Source of the DNA: Didymella arachidicola
Taxonomy: Eukaryota > Ascomycota > Dothideomycetes > Pleosporales > Didymellaceae
Reading direction: 5' to 3'
DNA: 64,000 nucleotides
NCBI GenBank assembly: GCA_016630955.3
Contig: CM049992.1
Location: 1,302,001-1,366,000, forward strand
Shown: piece by piece, positions 32,860 to 44,340 of the stretch
Layout: each line of letters opens with the position of its first letter
How positions within the stretch are numbered: position 1 is the first letter of the stretch
Made by a program: the position numbers and the translations under genes
Notes under the pieces: generated by a model
What the model was told of the DNA's origin: nothing
The model's input: the letters and a program-made list of their open reading frames with translations, nothing else
Database searches by the model: none

Positions 32860-34289
32860 TGCATAGTCCAATCAAGAAGTCCAAGGATCTTGCCGAACGC
32901 GGGGTGTGGTTCGAAGGTCCGCTTCGCTCTTCCTGGGGTTTGTGGGGAGTGTGGGTGAAAATGATCCACCAATGAGAGAGTGACGGCCCAGGGATTGCAT
33001 TGACGGCACAGATGAGCTCCGAGCCTTGAGACGTTCAATCGCACTCGAAAGTTGGCCGTTTCATCGTCGTGAAAGCAGCTGGCGAGGTTCAGTTACTCTG
33101 TACCTGCGTTTTGGCAATGGTGGCGTCAACCAAGCTTTTCTGCCGTCGACTGGCAAAGCTTGACATCTCGCTCACTCTCTCATCATTCCATCCCCAGCTA
33201 TAGGCATCTCGCCATGCGCAAGTACCAGCAGCTATGGCCGAATTTCGTGTCGATTTGATCCATGCTGACTTGTGACGGAATGCGTCTACTTGAAGCTGCG
33301 ACTCAGACTGAGCTCGTACTGAAGGTGTCCGATGGGCTGGCACCTACGAGCTTGGTAGGTGTCTCATCCAACTTCGATTTCGCAATGATAGAGATCTTGC
33401 AAAACTTGAGTGATGACTGATGGAGATTTCGCATAATCCATGGTGATGGTGTTGGAGAAGAGTGATCGAGTGTGATTTTCAGGCTAGCGTGCCTTCGAAG
33501 CGAGTGGTGACGCGCTGAGCCTCGAGGCGCGACGCGCACCGGATCTCAACGAACATCACCAAAGCCACGCGCTTTTGTCCCTGAAAACTCTGGAACGATT
33601 AATGGACATTTACACAACTGTGGCGACAGCGAAGGAGTCGTTTGGCAACGCTCCGTAGCTTCTAGCTATGCCTCACCAGTCTCCGTGACGATTGCGCACC
33701 TGCCTAACACGCCCATCTTGAAGGATCCTTTCGTGGACGACAAGCAATTGCCACAGCCACCAACAGAGAGCTCCAGCCAGACAATCCGATACTTCACAGC
33801 TGCCAAGTTGCTCTTTGCGCTTTTTTGCTAGTCGAATTACGCCGAGCAATCACGACATCGGAGCTGATTACTCTACGCACCGCTCACAGCGCATACCAAG
33901 AAGGCTTCACCAGAACCAATGCTTGACCTTCCTGATTGGGTACATTTCGACCACTCAGCGCCGACGAACGGCACCGACCGTTTATTTACCATGTAACCCA
34001 AGACTTAAAACGTCAACCTGTATGACGATCGCGAGCTGTAGGCGTTCCGTGCAAAGACGATGCAGCCTGGTTTGTACTACAGAAAAAGGTGAGCACGCAA
34101 TGCATCACACGTATATGACCCTGTTCCCTTCTCCAGAACTTCCAGAACTTCCAGAACGTGCAGCGCGTCCACTCCGCCGGTTCCACTTACCGCTTTACCA
34201 TCGTTCAGCGACTGCTCTAGTGCAGCCCGGACTTTTGCCTGGGCAGAGGCACCTCAATCTACCCAGAGGAGATCTTGAACCAAGTCACA
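32860..34289. other. Intergenic stretch, promoter of the permease
   Basis: 1.4 kb without a recognised gene. Just before the permease is a 9-bp unit TCCAGAACT repeated about three times (34132-34157). A possible 5'-leader intron begins at GTGAGC (about 34089). Confidence 0.4.
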
Positions 34290-35949
34290 ATGGCGAGCAA
34301 GTTCGAGGAAGATGGCCGCAAGGTTGCGCACGAGACGGGACATGAGACATCACCTCCTCCCCCAGGCTACACGGACGAGAACGTCAGCGTGCAGGCAGAC
34401 CAAGCCTTTGTCTATGATGATAGCCAGAAGCTAGGATATACTGCAACAGTATTCGTCATTCTTAATAAGATGATTGGTACCGGAAGTAGGTCAAGTACAG
34501 CAATCTTCGAAGGTAGCCTTGCTGATCCACCTTCTAGTTTTCTCCACGCCATCTGGCATCTTCGCTGTCTCCGGCTCAGTCGGCGTCTCGCTGTTCTTGT
34601 GGATCATCGGCGGTATTCTCACATTTGCTGGCCTATCAGTCTTCATCGAATTTGGACTTGCCATTCCACGATCAGGTGGTGAGAAGAACTACCTGGAACG
34701 TGTCTACCGCCACCCCAGATATGTCGCGACGTGCGTTCTCGCCGCGCAGATGTTGCTTCTTGGTTTCTCCTCTGGAAACGCCTTAGCTTTTGGGCGTTAC
34801 TGTCTCTTGGCTTCCGGCAGCACTGTGGACGGGTGGGTAGCTCGTGGCATTGCTATCGCTTGCATCACCTTTTCTGTCACCATCCATTCTGTTGCACCCA
34901 AGTGGGGCATTCGCTTGTTCAACGTACTCGGTGTCTTCAAGGTCTTCATCCTACTATTCATCGTCTTCTCCGGCTTCGCAGCTCTTGCCGGACATCGACG
35001 GGTTCCCAACCCGCGTAACTTCGACAATGCCTTTACACTGCACCAAGGCGAAGGCTATGGTGGAGGCGGCGCATACGAGTACTGCCAAGCGTTGCTTCGC
35101 ATCATTTACTCATACAAAGGCTGGGAGAATGCCAATTACGTCTTAGGCGAGATCAAGAACCCCAAGAAGACGCTTACCTGGGCTGCTCCTCTCGCTATTG
35201 GTGGCACTACCATTCTTTATGTTCTCGCGAACGTCGCATACTTTGCCGCGATCTCGAAGGAAGACCTTGCCGGCAGTGAGGCTATCGTAGCAGGTGTCTT
35301 CTTCCGCAATGTCTTCGGCGACAGCGCAGGAGCTCGTAGCCTGCCCGCTTTCGTCGCACTTAGCAATCTTGGTAATGTACTCGCCGTCAGTTTCGCTCAC
35401 TCTCGATTGAACCAAGAGTTTGCGAAAGAAGGTCTGCTGCCGTACTCCAAGTTCTGGGCCTCCATCAAACCATTTGGTGCGCCAGCTCCTGCACTATTCT
35501 TGCATTGGCTTATCACGGTCATTGTTCTTGTGGCACCGCCTGCTGGACCTGCCTACAATTTCATCACAGATTTATACACATACCCGGGCGCTTGGATCAA
35601 TGGCTTTGTCACTGCTGGTCTCATATACCTGCATTACAACAAGGAAGAACGCTGGGAGTCGCCATGGCACACATACCTTCCGGTCGCTGTTCTTTACCTT
35701 GCCGCGAATATCTTCTTGGCACTTGTCCCCTTCATTCCGCCGACCGGCCCGTGGAACGCAGACGGCTACCCATACTACGTCTTCCCCATCGTTGGTGTCA
35801 GCGTGCTACTTCTCGGTGTATTCTACTGGCTCTGCTGGACCAAGGTCTGGCCTAAGCTTGGTGGCTACAAGATTGTTGCACAGAGACACGAGGATGCGCA
35901 AGGTGTCGAGCACGTGCGCTACGTCAAAGTCTACCATAAGAAAGAGTAA
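34290..35949 (+). CDS. MUP1: High-affinity methionine permease (MUP1-like, LAT family)
   Basis: Plasma-membrane amino-acid transporter importing methionine, possibly cysteine. Exons 34290-34485 and 34538-35949 (52-nt intron) give 535 aa. The hydrophilic N-terminus (PPPPGYTDEN) is followed by KLGYTATVFVILNKMIGTGIFSTPSGI, the first helix with the glycine-rich substrate motif of APC-type transporters. About twelve membrane spans follow. SYKGWENANYVLGEIKNPKKTL matches the loop typical of fungal Mup1 proteins. The C-terminus is short and polar. Specificity is inferred from family resemblance only. Confidence 0.88.
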
Positions 35950-36026
35950 TGGCAATACTACTCTTTGGGGTGGGCTCAACCTCTGTCAAGGAAATTTCTG
36001 TCGGATACATGCTATTAATCTAATAC

Positions 36027-36683
36027 TCACCTCGAACTTACCTTCTGCCTCCTTTCTCTCTCCCTGAGCCACTCCTGAGCCCACCTTTTATCAACCCTGC
36101 TTTCCGTCTCCAGATTTTTAACAATGACATCTCTGATTCCTTCCTGTTGCACACTCTCTCCAAACTGTCGACCCTGCTCCCATATGCCAATTCTGTGCCA
36201 AACGCCCACAGAGTCGGTCTCGTCCTTTAAGCTCGTCCTCCCGCTCTGGCTCTCGACCTGCAAAAGTAGACACCACTCGCATGCTCGATGCTCGCACTCA
36301 ACGCAATCTGACAGTCGATAGCTAGGGGCCCAGTACATCACGCCTCTTGGAGCACTGTGGTGACGCAGCTGTGTGAAGTGAGTGCTTGTTACGACAGCGT
36401 TGTATGCACTACAACTAGCTCGGCAGCAGCGCCAGTGAAAGGTCAATGGGAGAGGCGGATAGTGCGTCGCAGACGCTCGGGCCTGAGGAAAAGAAGTTGA
36501 GTAAGCATCTGGTGGAGCTGGTCGTGGTATCTTGGGGAGAGAAACTGCTCGTGAGACCAGATTCAGGATCTGAGGCTTCGGGAAGATGAGGTTAGGATCT
36601 GCAGCTTGTATGAGGGGCGGCAGCTGGGAGTAGCGACTCGACGGCGAGGGCGCGTTACTACGGACCGCACGATTTAGCGTCAT
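36027..36683 (-). CDS. Conserved-looking hypothetical protein with Cys/His cluster
   Basis: Single-exon frame of 218 aa from the ATG at 36683. Its 3' end faces the permease 3' end 77 bp away. The N-terminal 70 residues are Pro/Ser-rich. The centre has FHWRCCRASC and then DCVECEHRACEWC, a spacing like the W-x-C-C and C-x2-C-x-H-x2-C-x2-C zinc clusters found in many uncharacterised fungal proteins. The C-terminal 50 residues are charged and helical (WAQEWLRERERRQK). No assigned function. The antisense strand has no competing motif-bearing frame. Confidence 0.6.
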   Translation of the reverse strand: MTLNRAVRSNAPSPSSRYSQLPPLIQAADPNLIFPKPQILNLVSRAVSLPKIPRPAPPDAYSTSFPQARASATHYPPLPLTFHWRCCRASCSAYNAVVTSTHFTQLRHHSAPRGVMYWAPSYRLSDCVECEHRACEWCLLLQVESQSGRTSLKDETDSVGVWHRIGIWEQGRQFGESVQQEGIRDVIVKNLETESRVDKRWAQEWLRERERRQKVSSR

Positions 36684-37060
36684 CTGTATCTTGATTGCAA
36701 ATAAACTTTCAGCATATGTGGTCGTGAGGCGATCATTTTGTAGTTGTGCTGGTGATCGCCAACTTCAATAATACTAATTCGGTGACGGCCCTTGTGAAGA
36801 TCGGCGTAGGTGACTGTGCGTGCCTACAACGCGAACCTTTGTCCTGTACAGTGTCGATAGCTTACTTAAGGAGCCAGCCTGAATGTGCTGCAAGCTGCCC
36901 TTGTGCAGTACGCGCGGGGTTATTGATACCGTGATGATGGCAGTAGTACTACTTTCCCCTGCGCGCGTCTTTGTCACAGTCAGGAAAGTAATAGTTCGAC
37001 GTCGGGTTCAAGCTATCTGCTAACGCACACCGCAGAGGATTTGATCGTCCAAGTTCTACT
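36684..37060. other. Intergenic stretch
   Basis: Promoter of the Cys-cluster gene. Nothing else recognised. Confidence 0.4.
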
Positions 37061-37064
37061 TGTT

Positions 37065-37462
37065 CAGCGCATGGATAACTTTTTCGTACTCTTCCTAGGA
37101 GCCATAACCATGCTTCTCGTCCTTTCATTGATGATTATTTCGAGCTGTTGCTGCGGAAGAGTGGTCTGAAATCAAACACACGTCTCACCTACGGCCATAC
37201 AGAATGGCAGACTGGCTCAACGCTACAGCTCCAGCGCTTAGCCCATGAGTCCGCAGAACTCAGGACCTGGGAGCGGACAGACGAGTCGACACCCGTGACG
37301 GAATATGGAGACGCACTTGGCATACTCGATACAAGTCGTCCGGGACATGCGAGACTGTTGCGAGCCGACACCGAGACGAGCCATATGCACTACAATGGCG
37401 GGGTTCCGGAAGTGAAGGCTGGTGCCAAATACCTAAGATTGTCAAGCAACGAGCAGTTTTGA
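37065..37462 (+). pseudogene. Relic of the C-terminus of the neighbouring three-TM protein
   Basis: The frame ending at 37462 (DDYFELLLRKSGLKSNTRLT, then TEWQTGSTLQLQRLAHES, then TPVTEYGDALGILDTSRPGH) aligns with the tail of the gene at 38026-40409 (DELYTALLHRSRLRRNPKLV, SGLEWRAASTLQTQRMAHEN, FPVTEHGDMLGSLDVTDSKH). Upstream in another frame, FVLFLGAITMLLVLSLMII corresponds to the last membrane helix, so a frameshift separates the two near 37125. The first about 560 residues of the parent are missing. A tandem duplicate that has lost most of its length, or the end of a gene deleted from the left. Confidence 0.75.
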
Positions 37463-38025
37463 TGCCGCCCAGGTGGTTCGTGCACAAGTCGCGGCCAACG
37501 GGCACCGGGCAGGCACCATCTAGCTCGAATTTGGACCTCAATACCTGCCGCTCAAGAGCAATACGCTACCAAGGAAAGGGTGTTTGATGACCGTCAAGAC
37601 GCTCGATCGCACCATTTGTGAGATGGGCCGATTTGCAACATATTATGCCCATCTTCACTTCATCGCAACAACTCCCGGGCTCAACATACTCTTTTGCTGC
37701 AGTAAAATGACGTCGCACCTGCCGAAATGGCAATTTTCCCGGTCTAGATGCAGGTCCCTGCATAAATGGGGGCCAAAAGCCATATTGGGTAATGCGGGCT
37801 GACAGTCCATCCTCCAATGAAGCAGAATACGATATCTTCGCCAAGGATATATTTAGCAGACCACACTCCTAGTACACAAGGGGTGTATTGAGGATCAAGA
37901 TAGACTGCAAAGATGCGTCTTACGTCACCGTCGTTTTTCCATGCTTGTTGTCGACACTTTGCAGCTCCTCTGAAACTCGCCGACAATTAGATTGGAATTT
38001 CAATGGGTACCGTCATCGATCAATC
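37463..38025. other. Intergenic stretch
   Basis: Between the relic and the intact gene. Presumed promoter; no gene recognised. Confidence 0.4.
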
Positions 38026-40409
38026 ATGACAATACTACTTCCGACTTCGCCCATAGACGACGACATCTACACCGGTCTATGGATCAATCACTCACAGGGA
38101 GACTTTCGTGGTGCTCGATTGACGTTGAGTCGCGAAGCTGGCGGACTAGTGATCGCTTTTCTAGCCTTATTCATTGCCGTTACAGCACGCGGCGCTTGGA
38201 AACTTGCGCGTTACGTGCTTTTCGTGGCAAGCTCAAGTTCGATAGAGCAGGATGGCACCTACCACCAGCGCCAGGCTATCCTGCGTAATGGAAGTCTGGC
38301 CTTTGATGCCTTATGGGACCTTGTAAGGTTGGGTTTCGCCTGGCGAGGCAGAGCCAGGAGAATTACTCGACGACTGCTACCATCGATGTTGTTGGCGTCG
38401 ATAATTGCGCTCGTATCTGTCGTGGCTGGTATGTACGTCACTGTTTAAGTAGTATAATAGCTGAGTCTCTAGGAATTCTATCGTCTCGGCTGCTCACTGC
38501 TTCGGATAACGAAGCGCTCATCTCAGGGCGCAGATGTGGCATCTTCACCAATGATTCTGCGTTGGTAGGTATAACCCAAGCGGGTCTGATTCAGTACCAA
38601 AGTGGGATCGCTACAAACGCCTACACATACGCCACCCAGTGCTATAACCAAACGATCAAAAACAAGCCTGCGGAGTGCAATAAGTTTATGCTGCCATACT
38701 TGCCTCATACCATTGACTCCAACTCTAGCTGTCCTTTTTCGAAAGACCTATGCAGGATCGATCGAGGGAATCTGTTGCTGGATTCTGGAAAATTAGATTC
38801 GTCGCAGCATTTGGGACTGAATATCGGACCGCGCTTTACCCTTCAGTATCGTACGCATTGTGCACCGCTACAAACGAGTGGCTATACCGATATCATCACG
38901 GACCCAATCACGTCAAAACGCGTGCAGGTGTATCGTTACGGATCGAGGGGAGGACCTTTTCGGAATCAATCATATCTCTATGCCGTCGAGGCAGACAGAT
39001 CGCCACCCGTCCTTGATCCCAACAACAATTTCGCCTATGGCAACTACCGTATCCAGTGAGTCTCAAGCACCGAGAAATGTTCCACGCATTGACTGAACGC
39101 AATGTAGACTTCTACGAGACCTCGCTTACTACAAGAAGAACGACAAGTCCATGGAGTTTACTGAACTGATACCGCAACTAGTCCGGCCAAACGTCGACAC
39201 TGCGCTCTTATTCCTAGATTCATCCGAGCTGTTTTATCAGCAGCCTACTAAAGACCCGTGGTTCTCTGCAACGACTCGACTCCGGCTAAACAGCACCTAC
39301 GGCACCAACGGCTCCTGGCCATACTACGCAGCTGACGAGCCAGTCGGCGTCCTTGGATGCGGTACCGAGACTCAGATCTGCAATCCAAACCTTTCTGAAG
39401 GCGACAAGTGCTTTGACGGATCAGCACTTCGCTTTGCAACCAACGCGACACTTGTAGCCCTTCAGCGGGTCTGGCCCGACCCAAACGAGCGTTCTGAGAT
39501 CCGAGCCTTCTTCACCGCGATCAATAGGATGGGTGACGGTACCGGTGCATTCCTCTACACGCTTCCAAGTGTCCCTGCGTTTCTGTCGCGGAATACGATT
39601 CTTGGGAATCTGCAGACTGATAGATTGCCGGAAGATCGCTGGCAGGCTGAGATGGTGCAGATTTTCAAGACGAGTCTGGCTATTGTGCAACACATGTTGG
39701 TTGAACATGCGAGAGGGGTGTGGCTCGGTTATGATGCTGCCTGCTATCAGGGTGTTGAGTGTAAGAGGTTGTGTCACAGTCAGGTCAGTTACAGCGCCCT
39801 AGCATTCGCTCACGCTGATTTTCGACACAACAGAAGATTCGATCTACCAACCATTACTCGTTTAGCTCATGGGCACTGGGTATTGTCCTATTCCTCGGGA
39901 TAGTAATCATCGCCATCTCCACATTCGTAGATGAGCTCTACACCGCCTTACTTCACCGTTCGCGCCTGCGCAGGAACCCGAAACTTGTCTACAGCGGGCT
40001 CGAATGGCGAGCAGCATCTACACTGCAAACACAGCGCATGGCGCATGAGAACCTTGGCTTTGGAACCTGGACCAGAACCGACGGGGCATTTCCCGTCACT
40101 GAGCATGGCGACATGCTTGGCTCCTTGGACGTTACAGATTCCAAGCACCCCCGCATGACTGCGGCTGTCGAAGGGGTCGGCTCGACAGAGTCGCATCAGG
40201 AGCATGGAGCATATGTGGAAAGGAATGATCAGCGATACTCGAGGCTATCAAGCATGGAAACTTCCAAGACAGACGCCCCGAGATTACCGAGCATCGATAC
40301 GGGCAGCATTGCTCTTAGTGAGCTGATCGATAATTCAGATATTCGGGAGTCGGTGCCGTTTAGTTCCAGGTTCTTTAAGCGGTACTCGAGGTTGCCAAAT
40401 TCACAATAG
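38026..40409 (+). CDS. Large fungal membrane protein, three TM segments, Cys-rich ectodomain
   Basis: Four exons, 38026-38428, 38473-39055, 39108-39783 and 39834-40409, with introns of 44, 52 and 50 nt in consistent phase, give 745 aa. Membrane helices lie at about residues 39-56 (GLVIAFLALFIAVTA), 118-136 (LLASIIALVSVVAG) and 562-585 (WALGIVLFLGIVIIAIS). The roughly 425 residues between the second and third helices hold many cysteines and N-glycosylation sites and should face outside. The C-terminal 160 residues are cytoplasmic and Ser/Thr-rich (RYSRLSS, RYSRLP). This layout is common among uncharacterised fungal surface proteins; no function is known to me. A degenerate copy of its tail lies 0.6 kb upstream. 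Confidence 0.85.
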
Positions 40410-40756
40410 TCAGGTTGGGCTTACGCTCCAGTCGCGGCGTTCCGGCTCAGTCCCAAGACTCCAACTGGCGAGTTTTGGCATGCATGGGAAGACAAGGTTT
40501 TGGGATAGCGATGCTTGAGCGATGTCAACTTTTGGGGCAGCTTATAATAATATCATCCACTGCTGGCCTCTGAGTGTAAACCTGTCTAAAACTGTCATAG
40601 ACTAAGAAGAAAAACAAAGAATCACCAGACAGCTGCATTTCTCCATATCGAAGTTCAGTCCCGAATATCCGCTCGTCACAATGCTCCACAAACGAGGACT
40701 AGAACGCCAACGCACATTTCGTGAACTCGTCATATCGTTGGGGTATCTTCAACCAT
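40410..40756. other. Convergent intergenic stretch
   Basis: 3' flanks of the membrane protein and DOM34. No feature seen. Confidence 0.4.
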
Positions 40757-42032
40757 CTAAATGACCATCTCCCCTTGTTCTTCATCATGCCCACCCGGTC
40801 CCTCATCAGCACCCTCCTCATCTAGATCCTCAAGCGGATACGTCAAGATCGCCGCTACACCTCCCAAGCCCTCCAACCTCTTCCCACTCTCATGCAAACT
40901 ACTCAACACCCTCACCTCCCCACCCTCCACATCCCTCACTCGATCCACAAGTTCCACCCACCTTCTCCTTTGCCTCACATTCTGCGCCCTGAACAAGCTA
41001 TTGCTAATCAACAACACGCCCCCTCCCCTCCCGACCGCGCCCTTGTCGACCGCGCGCTCCACCTCGCGGGACCCATACCACGCCCGCCCGTCGTCGAGGC
41101 GCATGAGTGTGAGGAACTTGTCCATGAGGGCTGTCTCGCGGGCGTATTTTGTGTCGGAGAGTTTCGTTGTTATCGCGGGCGAGGAGAGGATTTCGTTCAA
41201 GCTGTGGATGTGGGCGGAGGAGGAATGTGCGACGACGATATTCGAGATCAGGGTCATGAGGGGCTTGTTTGTGGTACGTGTTGCTTCGGTACGGATGTAA
41301 GTGAGGAAGGCGTTTGCGACGAAGCCTGGGCTCGCTAGGAGTAATGGTAGGGTTTTGCTTTGTGTGGTGGCAGCGGCGGGGAGGTCGATTTGCCGGAGCA
41401 GAGTGGAGAGCGTGGTGGAGAAGAATTTCTCCATGCCTTTACTGTGGCCGTCGACGCCGCCCCGCCGTTTTCGCGGAACGGCGACTTCGATGCGTTGGCG
41501 CAGGATGGTTTGGTGCTCGGTGATCATGCATATGTTCGCTGTGCCCTCGCCTAGTACGACAGCCCATAGCTCAGCCCGTCGTTCGGTCTCGGAGGCTTCT
41601 TTGAGCAGCTCTAGGGCGACACTATCCCAGCCGTCGGCCTTTTCGAGGGTGAATTTGCGATTTAGTTCGAGGTCGAGCGTGTGGTGTTGGCCCAGTTTGA
41701 CGTGCTCGTTTTCGACGGCAACTTTGCCTGATACGTGCAACTGCCCGGACCCAATGTCGAAGTCGGTATGTGTGACCTGAATAGTGAGGTCCATGGCAAT
41801 GCGCTGCGAGTTTACGGAGCCGGCGTCTGAAGTCTTGGATACACGGCGGACGGCTTTTGCACGGATGCGGTCATTTTCTTGTATGAGGTTGTAGGCATGC
41901 CACTGCGAAAGGTCAGCGACGACCTCTACGTTGTAACGTGAGGGGTGGTACCATGTCCTCTGGCTCTTCTGGCAGAAGCGTAACGAAGCCAGAGCCTGTC
42001 TTCTGTTCGATTTGCGACTTGAGTAACCGCAT
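40757..42032 (-). CDS. DOM34: DOM34/Pelota, ribosome rescue factor
   Basis: eRF1-like protein that, with Hbs1, splits ribosomes stalled on mRNA (no-go and non-stop decay). Exons 42032-41952 and 41902-40757 with a 49-nt intron give 408 aa. The start reads MRLLKSQIEQKTGSGFVTLL, the Sm-like N-terminal domain with LLPEEPEDMWHAYNLI. Next come VRRVSKTSDAGS, the central domain (KLGQHHTLDLELNRKFTLEK, AELWAVVLGEG, PRKRRGG) and the C-terminal domain (KYARETALMDKFL, AWYGSREVERAV). It has no GGQ motif, as expected for Pelota. The tail is acidic (EDLDEEGADEG). The donor GTACCA is weak, but the spliced protein matches the family across the junction. Confidence 0.95.
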
Positions 42033-42516
42033 TTTCGGCGCTGTGTGTGGTTTGCGACTTTGATTTCGTATTGAGTTCAGATATCTAAAGACTCATGCAA
42101 GGCGTCTTCAGTTTCGTGCGTGCGGGATCTCGAATATGGGCTGGCGAGTTATGGTGCGGCTATTGATAAATCGAGAGACGATGACGTTCTGAAATGCCCC
42201 TCCACAATTCAAGTGGACCCTTCCTGCACCCTTGCCGCTCGCTAAGCATGCGCTTTCCATCACTTCGCTACCTACCACGATCAAGTAGGTAGTCTTCAGT
42301 CGACATGCAAAATGTCATCTTTGACACGATTTGTATGAACTGAGGAAATAGCACCGGCCTGTGCGGCTGGAGCAAGCGTGTTCTCTGCAGGCAGCGAGAT
42401 GCTGCAGAAGACAGGTGTAGCTTGCCATCGTCGTCAGGCACCAGCAACGCATAACTTGAGGGAGGTCGACCGCTTTGAATTGATCCAGCAACTGTATCCA
42501 ATAGCTTTGTCTCATC
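42033..42516. other. Divergent promoter region
   Basis: Upstream of DOM34 (minus) and of the F-box-like gene (plus). No further gene seen. Confidence 0.45.
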
Positions 42517-43629
42517 ATGTCTGGCTCCCATTGCAATCTACGCATCCCATTCTCCCTTCAAGATCAAAGCCCCTTCTTCAATCGTCTCCCAGCCGAGATC
42601 AGGAACAAGATATACACACACGTCTTCACTCGCAACACATCGGTCTACACGAAGTATCAACCAAAACGAATCCCACATCAGCTCTGCTTCCTGTCGACAT
42701 GTAGACGCATTCACTCCGAAGCGCACATTCGGGCGTTCAACACATACACCTTTGCCCTACCTTCTTCAATGCATCCAACATACACGAACCTGCGCAATGT
42801 TGTGGCACACCTATCAGCACCGCGCCTCTCATCCATCACATGCCTCTCCCTGCTCAGCAGCAACCGGCCTGCAGAGTATCTCACAAACGCCATTCTCGTC
42901 TTCCCAGCGCTGCGATACTTCATAGTGCAAGAAGTGGCTTCGCAACGCACGTACGTTACACAGGGACGGTGCAGGAGGAGTCATGCTTCAGTAGGGCTTG
43001 CATATCCCACAGGTGTCTGCAATGAAGCCATCACACGTCGACCGGAGAACCGTGCGGTTGCACGGTACGCGCCACACGCAATCACTGTGCTCGTCCATAC
43101 GGTCGCGTCCGGACCGCACAAGTGGCAGACGGGCGAGAAGTGGCGGGTTGAGTGGCCGCAATTGGAAAGCAGCTACATGTACACCAAAGTCCAATTCGAG
43201 TTCAACGAGTTGGAGGAAGATTTGGTCATAGACACCGATGCTCTCAGCGCCACGGACGGCGTGGAGATTTGTGGCTGCGGATGTGGAGATGTGAGTTGGA
43301 CAGGCGCTGATTTGGTTCAAGAAGGAGGGCGCCGGGTCCACATACGTATGGTGTACTGTACGAGGGCTGATCAATACGCGTACGATAAGTCTTTGAACAA
43401 GTATCACAAGACCAGGCTGGTACCGGGTACCACACCAGCGAGAAGCATTGTTGCAGAGCGTGCGGGCATCAGGTATGAACCGGATGATGAGTACTGGGAG
43501 GGTATGAGGCGAAAGAATGGAGACCTGAGGGCACTGTGTCGAGGCTTGTGGAGGAGAGCGATGGCGTTCGAAAACGAAAGCTATTCGAAGTTGACGGGCC
43601 AAAGAGGAGAGGCGGTAGATCTTGTGTGA
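42517..43629 (+). CDS. F-box-like/DUF7730-type protein
   Basis: Single-exon gene of 370 aa from the ATG at 42517. The N-terminal FFNRLPAEIRNKIYTHVF is the F-box-like helix seen in a large expanded family of Pezizomycotina proteins. HQLCFLSTCRRIHSEA follows, as usual in that family. The remainder, with a Cys-rich CGCGCGD stretch near residue 250 and a basic C-terminus, is not recognised. Members are assumed to act in ubiquitin-ligase or scaffold roles, but evidence is thin. A possible 62-nt intron at 42950-43011 would break the frame, so I keep the continuous frame. Confidence 0.8.
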   Translation: MSGSHCNLRIPFSLQDQSPFFNRLPAEIRNKIYTHVFTRNTSVYTKYQPKRIPHQLCFLSTCRRIHSEAHIRAFNTYTFALPSSMHPTYTNLRNVVAHLSAPRLSSITCLSLLSSNRPAEYLTNAILVFPALRYFIVQEVASQRTYVTQGRCRRSHASVGLAYPTGVCNEAITRRPENRAVARYAPHAITVLVHTVASGPHKWQTGEKWRVEWPQLESSYMYTKVQFEFNELEEDLVIDTDALSATDGVEICGCGCGDVSWTGADLVQEGGRRVHIRMVYCTRADQYAYDKSLNKYHKTRLVPGTTPARSIVAERAGIRYEPDDEYWEGMRRKNGDLRALCRGLWRRAMAFENESYSKLTGQRGEAVDLV

Positions 43630-44340
43630 CGCTGGGCTAAGTGGAAAAAATACGAAGCTGTGTGACGGAGGCCTGCAGTGGGGACTGGAGAGGTGAAGAA
43701 ACATAGATGTTGTCGGGAGTCCGCGTGAGCAGATTGAATGGAAAGGGGCGTTAGAGAGCAAAGGCCCGGCAGAAGCAATGGCAGGGGGGAGTTGCAGGAA
43801 CCTGGAGACATAGAAATTTAAGAGTCATGTGAATATATCCATTGATTCATAGTCTACAACCATCCAATCTCGACCAGCGCGTTGCGATTCAGTTGAGAAC
43901 GAAGCCGCAGCGAGTGCACGGCTCCTTGTCATCTACACGTATTAACCATACGCCAGCCACGGGCGCTCTCTCGGCTCTCTCAGCCAGCTCTCGCAATCGA
44001 TCCAAAACAAAAGCGATTGGTCCAATCCAAAACACGCCGGTTCCAAAAGAAGGAAATGCCACGGAGCTAATTACTTCCTCAACTTTTGAAGTGCAGAATG
44101 AAGTATGCGCGCGGTAGGAGAAGGTATAAGGAAATGACAGTCGGCCAGATGAAAGTGTACAGTGCCGGAACATAGATATCGGATCGTTGCAAAAACACCG
44201 TGAACGCCGCCCAATGTGAAAGCGCCTGTCGAGAGATGAGACAGGGCTGAGGTGTCGCAAAAGTCTATCGCAAGCGCAGCCGCGCTAAGAAGACGAAAAA
44301 AGGCGCGGATTAAATGGATATTTTCGAAGAAGCATGGAGA
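43630..44340. other. Convergent intergenic stretch
   Basis: 3' flanks of the F-box-like gene and the DUF3405 gene. No feature recognised. Confidence 0.4.

Noticed and set aside
34132..34157. TTCCAGAA units before the permease as a heat-shock element
   Set aside because: GAA and TTC blocks are one base apart instead of two in alternate joints, so it is not a proper three-unit HSE; treated as a short tandem repeat.
42950..43011. Intron in the F-box-like gene (GTACGT...CCACAG, 62 nt)
   Set aside because: Removing it shifts the frame, while the unspliced frame stays open to a plausible end.
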